Below, one piece after another: positions 48,867 to 59,315 of a DNA stretch of 64,000 bases. The notes under the pieces were generated by a model. That model searched no databases and was not told the DNA's origin. It was given only the letters and a program-made list of their open reading frames with translations. Source of the DNA: Clostridia bacterium (lineage in GTDB: Bacteria > Bacillota > Clostridia > Christensenellales > CAG-138); NCBI GenBank assembly GCA_017541305.1, contig JAFXZJ010000016.1, positions 1 to 64,000 of the forward strand. The letters run 5' to 3'. The stretch's first letter is position 1; the number at the start of each line of letters is the position of its first letter. The position numbers and the translations under genes are program-made.

Positions 48867-49703
48867 ATGAAAGACAACAAAACAATAAAAGAACTGAGCC
48901 TTACGGAGCTCAAGCCCTTTCCGGGGCATCCGTACAAGGTGCGCGACGATGAAGAAATGGACGCCCTCGTGGAGAGCGTCCGGGAGCACGGCGTCATGGT
49001 GCCGCTCATCGTGCGGCCTATCGATACCGGCTTTGAGATCGTCAGCGGCCACAGGAGAGCGCACGCGGCTATGCGGGCGGGCTTAAAGACCGTGCCCGTT
49101 ATCGAAATCGAGCTTACAAGGGACGAGGCCGCTGTCGCGCTCGTTGACAGCAATCTCAACCGCGAGCACATCCTGCCGAGCGAAAAGGCGTTCGCGTACA
49201 AGCTGAAGCTGGAAGCGCTTTCACGGCAGGGAAAGCGGGATATCGCTTGTGGACAAGTTGGCCACAAGTCGCGGGATGATGTTGATGAAGGCGAAAGCGG
49301 CCGTCAGATCCAGCGCTACATCCGCCTCACGCACCTCATTCCCGACCTTCTCCGCATTGTGGATGATGGCCGTATCTCCTTCACTCCCGCGGTAGAGCTC
49401 TCGTACCTCACGCCCGAGGAACAGGAGCTGTTATTCACCGAGATCGGCTTCGCCGAGGCGACGCCGTCCCTTTCCCAGGCATGCCGAATGAAAAGACTCA
49501 GCGGCGAGAGCAAGCTCACGGAGGAGACCATCGCTTCCATCATGGCTGAGGAAAAGCCGAACCAGCAGGAGCGCGTCAGCATCCCCGTAAGCACTATCGA
49601 GCGGTTCCTCCCGAACGCAAGCCCCGACAGGGTGCGGGCTTTCATACTCAAGGCCTGCGAATTCTACAGGAACTACCTTGAACGTCAGCGCGACGAATGT
49701 TGA
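48867..49703 (+). CDS. ParB/Spo0J-family DNA-binding protein
   Basis: A 278-residue ParB-like protein with the N-terminal nuclease-like/CTP-binding domain (LKPFPGHPYKV, VPLIVRP, EIVSGHRRAHAAM, DSNLNREHILPSEKA) and a central helix-turn-helix region (RQIQRYIRLTHLIPDLL). No ParA gene accompanies it. In elements of this kind ParB-like proteins often act as regulators or in segregation of the excised circle. Confidence 0.9.
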   Translation: MKDNKTIKELSLTELKPFPGHPYKVRDDEEMDALVESVREHGVMVPLIVRPIDTGFEIVSGHRRAHAAMRAGLKTVPVIEIELTRDEAAVALVDSNLNREHILPSEKAFAYKLKLEALSRQGKRDIACGQVGHKSRDDVDEGESGRQIQRYIRLTHLIPDLLRIVDDGRISFTPAVELSYLTPEEQELLFTEIGFAEATPSLSQACRMKRLSGESKLTEETIASIMAEEKPNQQERVSIPVSTIERFLPNASPDRVRAFILKACEFYRNYLERQRDEC

Positions 49704-49720
49704 GGAAGAAGGTGTATTTG

Positions 49721-51651
<1,931 letters not shown>

Positions 51652-51657
51652 GAAAAC

Positions 51658-51690
51658 GGTGCAGCCCGTTATGGACTGCACCATTTCCTC
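51658..51690 (+). terminator. Terminator of the recombinase gene
   Basis: GGTGCAGCC (51658-51666) pairs with GGACTGCACC (51673-51682, one bulge) and is followed by ATTTCCT. Confidence 0.6.
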
Positions 51691-51759
51691 AAAACTTCCT
51701 TATGCGGAGCGCCCGATGAAGGAGCATTTTTCTCATTTTCCCGTGAACGGCCGGGCCGA

Positions 51760-54114
51760 TCAGCCCTTATCGTTCACGAACCAGACGTACACCACGGGCG
51801 CGCCTTCGGCGTCGCGGCCCATGGGATAGCCGTAGATCCACTTGTATTCCCTGCCGGCCTCGAGCCTGCCCGCGCCGGGGTAATGCTGGTGATAGACGAG
51901 CTTGAGCGTGCCGCCCTCGCTCGTTTCAAGCATCACCTCGTAATGGTCGATATGCTCGATCACCTGCGTCACCTTGCCCTTGATATTATAGGCATGTGTG
52001 CCGGGGCGGGTGAGCGCGTCGTAATTCATTGCCCACGCGCCCTCAACGTAGGTCTTCCAGTCGGGCGCGCGCTGAATATGTATGCGCCTTTCGGAGGCTA
52101 TGCCGGTGGCGTCGGTGCATTTGAGCGTGACGGTGAAATCGCCCATCTCGGCAATGACCGCGTCGAAGGCAAAGCTGCCGTCGTCGGAAACGGTTATCTC
52201 GTTTATAGTCACCTGCTCGCTGTCGGGCTCGGCAAGCAGCATCGCGCCCTCGGGCACGCGCCCCGTGACCCTTACGGTGTCGCCGGGATCGGCCACGCGC
52301 TGAGAGAACGCGGGATCGCCGTAATCCCAGGGCATCTGAATGACGGGCGGCTCGGGTATGGCCACAGTCACGGTGAAGGTCTTTTTGAATATCGCGCAGC
52401 GGGGCTTCTGCGCCGTGAACGTGACGGTGTAATCGCCGTTTATGTCGATCTGGGTCTCATAGACGAAATTGCCTTCGGCGGTGACGACGAGCGAATCGCC
52501 GTCCACATCCACCTTGGCGCCCCTGTCCTCGATATGCCCCTTTATCCTCACGCTGCCGTCGTCGGTGAATATGCCGTCCTCGGAATCGAACGTGACGTTA
52601 AGCGCGGGCACCTCCAGCATGATATAGCCCATGTCGGATATGGGCACAAGCTCGCCCGCCTCGTTTCGGGTGTAAAATTTGGGCTGCACGGAATAAGCGG
52701 TGCTGTCGATGGGCTCGTCGGGTATCAGCTCGGAGCCGCGAAGGTCGAACGAGATGCGGTTGTTTTCGTTGACCTGATACTGCCGCCTTGCGCCCGTCGG
52801 GGTCTCGTAGACGACCGCGGAGCCGTTTTCGGCAAATATCGTCACGTGATAAAGATCGGCGTCCGCCGCGTCCTGCACTATCTCGGGCGAGCGCGGCTTG
52901 AAGGCGTTGGCCTCCTGCTCCGCGCGGTAATCGTCCAGCGCGCCCTTCACGAAATAGCCCGCTATGCCCAGCAGCGCAAGGCCCGCGATTATCGCAAACA
53001 CCGTTATCGCCGCCTTAAGGCCCTTTCCGGATTTCTTCTCCTCCCCGGCCGCGGGCTCCGCCCGCTTGGGTTCGGGCGCGGGTTTTTCCTTTTTCTTATT
53101 CTTTTCCTTGTTCTTTCCGGGTTTTTTCTCCGGCATGACCTTGTCGGCGGTGGGCAGGGGCGCCGTCTCGTCATCGAATACCGGCTCCTCCGGCGCCGGC
53201 ACGGCGCCGCCCATGTTTTCAAGGGCGTTCGCAAGCGCCGCGGCCGATTTGAACCTTTCGCCGGCCTCATAAGCGCAGGCGGTCAGTATCACGCTGCCCA
53301 GATCCTCGCCCGCATCCACGGGCGCGGGCAGCTTGGCGCCCGCTATGCGCTTGAGCACCGCCGCCTCGGACTGCGCTTCGGTCACGGGCTCGGGCGCGGG
53401 CGGCAGAAAGGGTATGCGCCCCCTGTTCATAAGGCGGTAAAGTATCATGCCCAGGGAATAGACGTCGCTGGATTCGCTCTTGGCTTCGCCCTTTAAAAGC
53501 TCGGGCGCGGAATAGACGCGCGCGGCGGGATCGGGCGCTTCGTCATCGGCCGTTCCCGCGATCCTTGCAAGCGAATAGCCGCCCAGCTTGAAGCCTTCGC
53601 CGGTGACGAATATGTTTTCGGGCGTTACGTTCCTGTGCACTATGCCCTGCGACGAGAACACCTCGAGCGCGGCGGAGATATCCTTTGCAAGCTTCACGGC
53701 CTCGTCGCGGGTGAAGGTCTTTTTTTCGGCAAGGGACTCCAGCGTGCCGTAAAGCCCGGTGCGAATGAACAGATCGCAGCCCTTCTTCCCCTCGCGGGGG
53801 ATCACGGCGCTCTCCTCATATTCCACAAGCTCCTTATGCCCCTTAAGCCTTTCGGCAATGGCCATTTCGCGGTTGGCCGCCCTCATGCGGTCATCGATAA
53901 AGGCGTCGATCGTGGCCTCGTCCATGCCGCCCGAAGCCAGCGCATCCAGCGTCTCCTCGTCGGTGGGAATGGGTATATGCTTGATCGCACGGTATTCCCT
54001 CCTGCCGTCCCTTTCGCGGTATGCCCGGTAAACCGTTTCGCGGTCGCTTTCCGATATCACGCCGTCAAAATACCACTCGCCGAATACGGGCTCGAATCTT
54101 TTTATGCTGTTCAT
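51760..54114 (-). CDS. Transmembrane serine/threonine pseudokinase with extracellular beta domains
   Basis: A 784-residue protein from ATG 54114 (GGAGG upstream). Residues about 10-310 form a protein kinase-like domain: the beta3 lysine is K45 (YRAIKHIP), but the catalytic loop reads VHRNVTPENIFV (N162 where active kinases have Asp) and the DFG motif is GYS (G179). It is therefore probably inactive. A Pro/Lys/Glu linker is followed by a membrane helix (about 373-395, ITVFAIIAGLALLGIAGYFV) and an outer region with two or three Ig-like beta domains. It shares a transcript with the ABC exporter upstream (43 bases apart). Confidence 0.83.
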   Translation of the reverse strand: MNSIKRFEPVFGEWYFDGVISESDRETVYRAYRERDGRREYRAIKHIPIPTDEETLDALASGGMDEATIDAFIDDRMRAANREMAIAERLKGHKELVEYEESAVIPREGKKGCDLFIRTGLYGTLESLAEKKTFTRDEAVKLAKDISAALEVFSSQGIVHRNVTPENIFVTGEGFKLGGYSLARIAGTADDEAPDPAARVYSAPELLKGEAKSESSDVYSLGMILYRLMNRGRIPFLPPAPEPVTEAQSEAAVLKRIAGAKLPAPVDAGEDLGSVILTACAYEAGERFKSAAALANALENMGGAVPAPEEPVFDDETAPLPTADKVMPEKKPGKNKEKNKKKEKPAPEPKRAEPAAGEEKKSGKGLKAAITVFAIIAGLALLGIAGYFVKGALDDYRAEQEANAFKPRSPEIVQDAADADLYHVTIFAENGSAVVYETPTGARRQYQVNENNRISFDLRGSELIPDEPIDSTAYSVQPKFYTRNEAGELVPISDMGYIMLEVPALNVTFDSEDGIFTDDGSVRIKGHIEDRGAKVDVDGDSLVVTAEGNFVYETQIDINGDYTVTFTAQKPRCAIFKKTFTVTVAIPEPPVIQMPWDYGDPAFSQRVADPGDTVRVTGRVPEGAMLLAEPDSEQVTINEITVSDDGSFAFDAVIAEMGDFTVTLKCTDATGIASERRIHIQRAPDWKTYVEGAWAMNYDALTRPGTHAYNIKGKVTQVIEHIDHYEVMLETSEGGTLKLVYHQHYPGAGRLEAGREYKWIYGYPMGRDAEGAPVVYVWFVNDKG

Positions 54115-54157
54115 GCTTCCTCCTGAATGAATTATTTGAGGATCTGCGCGGTTTTTA

Positions 54158-56059
54158 TCAGATGTTTTCCCCCTCCTCCACGTATCTCGCGGCCTGTGTG
54201 GAGAAGAGCGTGTAATACTTGCCCCTCATTTCCATGAGCTCCTTGTGCGAGCCCTTTTCGACTATGCGGCCGTCCTCCATGACGAGTATCGTATCCGCAA
54301 TGGTCGCGCTGGAAAGGCGGTGCGAAATGAATATGCTCGTCTTGTTATGCCGCAGCTCGTTGAACTGATTGAATATCTCCTGCTCCGCCATGGGGTCGAG
54401 CGAGGCGGTGGGCTCGTCAAGTATCAATATGTCGGAATCGGAATAGAAGGCCCTTGCAATGGCCAGCTTCTGCCACTGGCCAATGGAAAGCTCGGCGCCG
54501 TTCGCCTCGAAATAGCGCATGAGCGGGGTGTCATAGCCGTTGTCAAGCTTTTCGATATAGACGTCCGCGCCGCTCTTTTTGGCCGCGTCGCGCACCTCCT
54601 CGGGCCCGGCCTTGCGCTCGATATCGCCGAAGACGATGTTCTCGCCCGCGGTGACGGCGTATTTGCCGAAATCCTGGAATATCATGCCGAACATATCGTA
54701 AAGCTCCTTAACATCATACTCCTTTATGTCGTGTCCGTCAAGAAGCACCGTGCCGCGCGAGGGATCGTAAAGCCTTGTGAGCAGCTTTACAAGAGTCGTC
54801 TTGCCCGCGCCGTTCAGACCCACGATTACAACCGTTTCGCCCTCGTTTATAGTAAGGTTTATGTCCTTCAGCACGTCGCGCTCCATGCCCTGATAGCGGA
54901 AGAACACGTTTTTGAACTGGATGGTGTGCCCCGTGCCGCGCTCAACGTGCCGGGGCTCGGGCAGCGAAGGCACTATGGTGGGCTTTTCGTTAAGGAAGGA
55001 TATGAGGTTTTCTATGAACAGCGTGCCCTCGTAGATATTGGCGGTGGAAGCTATGAAGCTCGACACGCCCGCGCCTATCGCGGTGATGGCGCCCGTGTAG
55101 AGCGAGAAATCACCGACGGCGAATTCGTGGCGGAAAACGCCCCTTGCCAGGAATATGTAAAGCAGGCAGTAGACCACGCTGGTGACGACCGCCGCGCCCA
55201 GGCCCCACAGGGTCTCCTCTATGCGCAGCTTTCGCAGGCCCTTGTAATAATCGTCGAAGGTCGCCTTGTATTTATCGGTAAAGGTGTCGCCCAGATCGAA
55301 CATCCTTATCTCCTTCACAAGATCCTTGTCGATCATGGTGGAGGCGTAATAATCCATCTGCCGGCGGCTCTTGGAGCGGAAGAACATATAGTTCACGTTC
55401 TTCTTTTTATAGACGAAATTGACTATCGTGGTTGGTATCGATACGAGTATTATCAGCCACGGGCTCCACCAGCTCACGGCGAAGAGCACGATAACGTAGC
55501 TCACGATGCTGATGACGGTGCTGAGCACCGAGAACGTCGAGCTCATTATCTGTATCGGCCTCATGCCCGCCTCGCGGTTGGCGTTCTCCATGCGGGCGTA
55601 AAAATCGGGCGAGTCATAGCTCACCATGTCGACCTCCTTGGCCTTTTCCATAATGAGCATCTTGACGTGGTTGGATACCTGCTCGCCCGAGACGGAAGTC
55701 ACCGTGGCGTAAAGGCGCGATATCGCCTGATTTATGAAGGTGTAGGCAAACTGCAGTATCAGCAGCACGGCTATCACGCCGAAGGCCGCAAGCGCGCCGG
55801 AATAGGCGTCGGCCAGCTTGTTTATGATCTGCGCGCCTATGATGGAGCCGATAACGGGCATCACGCCGTTGAACACGGCCATGAAAACCATTATGAACAG
55901 AAGGGATCTCTTGGTATCCCACACGAGGCGGAATATGTAGAAAAGGCGGGAGAAAAAGTTTGCCACGACCCTGCCGATATAGGCGGGGACCTCCTTTATG
56001 CCCTTGGGCTTGGGCACGCGGTAGCGGTCGTTGACCGAGGTGTCGGAAATGCTGCGCAT
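54158..56059 (-). CDS. ABC exporter, fused membrane and ATPase domains
   Basis: A 633-residue half-transporter. The N-terminal ~355 residues contain six membrane helices with the type IV exporter fold. The C-terminal ATPase has Walker A GLNGAGKTTLVKLL, signature LSIGQWQKLAIARAF (LSIGQ), Walker B DILILDEPTASLD and H-loop ISHRLS. Homodimers of such proteins export lipids, peptides or drugs; the cargo is unknown. Promoter at 56092-56120. It is followed by the pseudokinase gene, which could sense or regulate at the same membrane. Confidence 0.93.
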   Translation of the reverse strand: MRSISDTSVNDRYRVPKPKGIKEVPAYIGRVVANFFSRLFYIFRLVWDTKRSLLFIMVFMAVFNGVMPVIGSIIGAQIINKLADAYSGALAAFGVIAVLLILQFAYTFINQAISRLYATVTSVSGEQVSNHVKMLIMEKAKEVDMVSYDSPDFYARMENANREAGMRPIQIMSSTFSVLSTVISIVSYVIVLFAVSWWSPWLIILVSIPTTIVNFVYKKKNVNYMFFRSKSRRQMDYYASTMIDKDLVKEIRMFDLGDTFTDKYKATFDDYYKGLRKLRIEETLWGLGAAVVTSVVYCLLYIFLARGVFRHEFAVGDFSLYTGAITAIGAGVSSFIASTANIYEGTLFIENLISFLNEKPTIVPSLPEPRHVERGTGHTIQFKNVFFRYQGMERDVLKDINLTINEGETVVIVGLNGAGKTTLVKLLTRLYDPSRGTVLLDGHDIKEYDVKELYDMFGMIFQDFGKYAVTAGENIVFGDIERKAGPEEVRDAAKKSGADVYIEKLDNGYDTPLMRYFEANGAELSIGQWQKLAIARAFYSDSDILILDEPTASLDPMAEQEIFNQFNELRHNKTSIFISHRLSSATIADTILVMEDGRIVEKGSHKELMEMRGKYYTLFSTQAARYVEEGENI

Positions 56060-56091
56060 GGGGTTTGCCTTTCTGTGAATATATATACTTT

Positions 56092-56120
56092 ATTGTATAA
56101 CAAACCGAGCGCTTTTTCAA
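56092..56120 (-). promoter_or_regulatory. Promoter of the ABC exporter-pseudokinase operon
   Basis: On the minus strand TTGAAA (56115-56120), 17-bp spacer and TACAAT (56092-56097). Confidence 0.7.
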
Positions 56121-56199
56121 CAGCAAATTGCGAATGCGGCGGGGATTTTTGCCGAAACGGCCCCGGAGAAGTACTGACCACGGGGACAGATCTTATGGT

Positions 56200-56450
56200 C
56201 AGAAGCCCCGATAGATGTTTTCTTTGATATGATCCCCTCATCACCGCTTCGCGGAGCTTCCCCGCCAAGGGGAAGCCTTTTGGTTGACACCGACCCAAGC
56301 CTTCCCCCTTCGCGGGGAAGGTGGCACGAGCGGCGAAGCCGTGAGTGACGGATGAGGGGGATCCGGAGCCCCGATAGTTATTTTCTTTGAAATTTCCCCT
56401 CATCACCGCTTCGCGGAGCTTCCCCGCCAAGGGGAAGCCTTTTGGCGTAT
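56200..56450. repeat. Composite dispersed repeat: two direct copies around an inverted copy
   Basis: CCCCTCATCACCGCTTCGCG and about 30 more identical bases start at 56232 and again at 56396, each ending AAGCCTTTTGG and each preceded by AGCCCCGATAG and TTTTCTTTGA. Between them lies an inverted relative, GCCTTCCCCCTTCGCGGGG through to GTGACGGATGAGGGGG (56299-56361). The unit is CCTCATC...CTTCCCC...GGGGAAG, a small non-autonomous element. No gene is seen between 56060 and 57026. Confidence 0.82.
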
Positions 56451-56457
56451 CCCGCAG

Positions 56458-56600
56458 GAGGGGCGACCATTCCAAGCACCCAAAACTACCGGGGCGACCG
56501 GGCCAAGCACCCCAAACTCAGGGGGGTATTAAGCGAGCAAAGCGAGCGTCGTAAGGCCGACGAAAAATGCATGCAAATTTTTCGGAGGCCGTCGCCGCGC
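56458..56600. repeat. Short tandem repeat and hairpin chain
   Basis: GGGGCGACC-n-CCAAGCACCC-AAACT occurs twice in a row (from 56460 and from 56491). Then come small palindromes, GTCG/CGAC around 56549-56562 and AAAAATGCATGCAAATTTTT at 56563-56582. The pattern of successive hairpins recalls the region after tRNA-Gly. Confidence 0.6.
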
Positions 56601-56724
56601 CGCGATAGGCGCGGAACGCGGGCGTCAAGCAACTAAGGCCGCTCCTGCGAGACATATCCCAGTCTCTAAAGGAATCGGCAGCTTAAAGGGCTAATGCATC
56701 ACAAAGGGAACAATAATAATGTAT

Positions 56725-56785
56725 CCCTCATCCACCGCTCGTTCCTCGCGGTCCCCCTTCCCCCGAGGGAAGGCTTTTTTCAGTC
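56725..56785. repeat. Dispersed CCTCATCC / CCCTTCCCC repeat copy
   Basis: CCCTCATCCACCGCTCGTTC followed by CCCCCTTCCCCCGAGGGAAG. Another member of the family at 39375 and 56232. It is followed by AT-rich sequence with repeated TATTCATTA-like words (56880-56915). Confidence 0.65.
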
Positions 56786-56991
56786 TTGCGCCGTCCGGCA
56801 AAGCTCCGTTGTTCAAAAACCAAAGACCGAACGATCAATGATTCATGTTCAAATTCCCCGAGGGAATTTGTTACGCAATTATTCAATATTCATTATTCGA
56901 TTTTCAGTATTCATTCGCGCAAGCGATCAGCCGCCTGTGCGCGCCGGTCCGTGCCTTCCTTGTCAGACGCCAACCAAAAAGGCTTTTCCTC

Positions 56992-57020
56992 TTGCATTCC
57001 CGCCCCTGCCGCGTTATACT
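56992..57020 (+). promoter_or_regulatory. Promoter of the leaderless EamA gene
   Basis: TTGCAT (56992-56997), 17-bp spacer and TATACT (57015-57020). The ATG begins 7 bases after the -10, at the expected +1. Confidence 0.75.
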
Positions 57021-57026
57021 GCGGGT

Positions 57027-57932
57027 ATGGACAAGAAACAGGCGTTAAAAGTTTATTCCGCTGCGGTGATCTGCCACGTATTCTGGGGCTTCAGCTTTAT
57101 GGCCTCGGGCTATGCGCTGAAAACCGCGCACGTTTTCCTGCTGCTTTCGCACAGGTTCCTTCTGGCCTTCGCGCTGATGAGCCTTCTGGTGCTGTTCCGC
57201 TTTGCAAAGCTCAAGCTTCGCGGAAAGCGCGTGTGGCTGCTGATCGTGCTGGGGCTTTTGGAGCCCGTGATCTATTTCTTCGGCGAGCAGTACGGCATAC
57301 TGCATTCGGGCACGGTGTTTTCGGGCGTGATGATCGCCATGATACCCGTGTTCTGCACGCTTGCCGCCGCGCTGATACTGCGCGAAAGGCCCACCGCGGG
57401 TCAGGTGATATTCAGCGTGATATCCGTCGCGGGCGTGATAGGCCTGGGGCTGATGGGCTCGTCGAGCGGCACGGTGGAGCTTATCGGCGTTATCGCCCTT
57501 ATCGTCGCCGTGATAGGCGCAACGGGCTACACGCTGCTTTCAAGGCGGCTTTCCGCCGAGTTTTCGCCCTTCGAGCGCACCTATATGATGATAGCCGTGG
57601 GCGCGGTGGTGTTCACCGTGTGCGCGGCGGCCGTCTGCAAGGGCGATCCCGCCGAATACATACGCCCGTTTGCGGACGTCAACTATCTGCTCTGCGTGCT
57701 GTTCCTCTCCGTCTGCTGCTCGGTCATATGCTATTTCATGTCAAGCTACACCATCACCTATATGCCCGTGGCAAGGGAGACGGTTTTTGCCAACCTCACC
57801 ACCGCCGTTTCGGTATTCGCGGGGGTCGTGTTCATGCACGAGCCGTTCTCGTGGCTCGGCCTCGTCTGCTGCATACTGATACTCGCCGGCATTTACGGGG
57901 TGCAGAAGACCGCAAAAAAGGAGCTCGGCTGA
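57027..57932 (+). CDS. EamA/DMT-family transporter
   Basis: A 301-residue inner-membrane protein with ten predicted helices in two EamA repeats (about 1-145 and 150-295). Such proteins export amino acids or other metabolites, or import nucleotide sugars. First-repeat features: FWGFSFMASGYALK, LLSHRFLLAFALM; the second ends FANLTTAVSVFAGVVFMHEP. No ribosome site precedes the ATG and a good promoter places +1 at the A of the ATG, so the mRNA is probably leaderless. It converges on the MATE gene with 9 bases between stops. Confidence 0.88.
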   Translation: MDKKQALKVYSAAVICHVFWGFSFMASGYALKTAHVFLLLSHRFLLAFALMSLLVLFRFAKLKLRGKRVWLLIVLGLLEPVIYFFGEQYGILHSGTVFSGVMIAMIPVFCTLAAALILRERPTAGQVIFSVISVAGVIGLGLMGSSSGTVELIGVIALIVAVIGATGYTLLSRRLSAEFSPFERTYMMIAVGAVVFTVCAAAVCKGDPAEYIRPFADVNYLLCVLFLSVCCSVICYFMSSYTITYMPVARETVFANLTTAVSVFAGVVFMHEPFSWLGLVCCILILAGIYGVQKTAKKELG

Positions 57933-57941
57933 GCCCCTTAA

Positions 57942-59315
57942 TTATTCCTTTATATCCGGCCTGTTCAGCACCTTTTTGAAAAACACGATCCGGAACGGCA
58001 CGCTCACCATGAAAGTCAAAAGATCCGCCCCGGGCTGCGCCATCTCGACTCCCATGAGCCCTATCAGCCGCGGCAGGAAAAGTATTATGGGGATGAAGAA
58101 TATCCCCTGCCTGCACGAGGCCAGCACCGAAGCGGCGGCGCTGTAGCCCAGGCACTGATAAAGCTGATTTACGAAGGTGGAATACGCCATAAGCGGCATC
58201 ACCGCGGCGGCGAACAAAAGCGCCCTTGAGCCTATCTCGATCACCTTGGGATCGTCGCGGAACCAGCCCATTATCGCCCCGGTATTCAAGCCTATCGCAA
58301 GCGCGGCGGCGGAAGCGATCACGGTGCCCGCAAGCACCGCGAACCAGAACGCTTTCTTCACGCGGGCGTATTTTTTTGCGCCGAAATTGTAACCCGCAAC
58401 GGGCTGAAAGCCCTGGCCTATGCCTATCATCATGGAGCGGACGAGCATATACACCTTGTTGGATATGGTGACGGCGGCCACGCTCGCGTCGGCGAATTCG
58501 CCGCCCCAATAAGCCGCGCCGTGATTCAAAAGCGCCGAGGCCACGCTTGCCATGCCCTGGCGGCATATGGTGGGAAAGCCTATTTTGATCAGCTGCCAAT
58601 AGGTCGAAAACCGCCTTGACACCGCCTTGATACGCAGCTTCAATATGCTCCTGCCGGAACGGAATATTATAAGAAGCACGATAAGGCTTACGAGCTGGCT
58701 TGTGACCGTGGCAAGCGCCGCCCCCGCGATGCCCATTTTGAAAGTGAATATGAAGAGGGGATCGAGGCCGATGTTCACCACGCCGCCCGCGCAGAGGCCT
58801 ATCATGGAAAGGTTCGCCTCGCCCTCGGCCTTTAAAATATTGTTGAGCACGAACGAGGTGCACATGACCGGCGCGCCGATGAGTATTATGCGCGTGTAAT
58901 CGCAGGCATAGGGCAGAATCGTTTCGGTGGCGCCCAAAAGCCGCATGAGCGGGGCAAGGCACGAAAGCCCGCCGATCAGCAGCGCAAAGCCCAGAACGAT
59001 CGCGGCAAACACCGAGCTTGAGGCATACATCTCGGCCTCGGCGTCCTTCTTTTCGCCGAGCCGCCTTGAAACCAGCGACGCGCAGCCCATGGCTATGCCG
59101 AAGCCGAAGGCCTGTATTATCGCCTGCAGCGCAAAAGCCACGCCCACCGCCGCCGAAGCGCTGGTGCTTATGCTCGACACGAAATAGGTGTCGGCCGTGT
59201 TGTAGATGACCGTGATGAGCTGTGAAAAGGTGGTGGGTATCGCAAGCGAAGTGACCAGCCGCGGGATGGCCGCTTCCGTCATTCTTCTATGCTGCTGTTC
59301 GCTTGAGACCGCCAT
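57942..59315 (-). CDS. MATE-family multidrug/metabolite exporter
   Basis: A 457-residue protein with twelve predicted helices in two six-helix bundles. The N-terminal helix LVTSLAIPTTFSQLITVIYN and ISTSASAAVGVAF fit MATE transporters of the DinF/NorM-like type, which expel cationic drugs or metabolites by Na+ or H+ antiport. The start ATG at 59315 directly abuts the stop of the preceding membrane protein gene, so the two are translated together. Confidence 0.92.
   Translation of the reverse strand: MAVSSEQQHRRMTEAAIPRLVTSLAIPTTFSQLITVIYNTADTYFVSSISTSASAAVGVAFALQAIIQAFGFGIAMGCASLVSRRLGEKKDAEAEMYASSSVFAAIVLGFALLIGGLSCLAPLMRLLGATETILPYACDYTRIILIGAPVMCTSFVLNNILKAEGEANLSMIGLCAGGVVNIGLDPLFIFTFKMGIAGAALATVTSQLVSLIVLLIIFRSGRSILKLRIKAVSRRFSTYWQLIKIGFPTICRQGMASVASALLNHGAAYWGGEFADASVAAVTISNKVYMLVRSMMIGIGQGFQPVAGYNFGAKKYARVKKAFWFAVLAGTVIASAAALAIGLNTGAIMGWFRDDPKVIEIGSRALLFAAAVMPLMAYSTFVNQLYQCLGYSAAASVLASCRQGIFFIPIILFLPRLIGLMGVEMAQPGADLLTFMVSVPFRIVFFKKVLNRPDIKE

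Noticed and set aside
51883..53496. A 537-codon plus-strand open frame opposite the pseudokinase
   Set aside because: Antisense shadow with no domain and low-complexity composition; the minus-strand frame carries the kinase fold, membrane helix and ribosome site.
54245..56227. A 660-codon plus-strand open frame opposite the ABC exporter
   Set aside because: It mirrors the exporter on the other strand, has His/Arg/Gly-rich composition and no ribosome site. GC-rich codon bias leaves such antisense frames open; the exporter has all ABC motifs.
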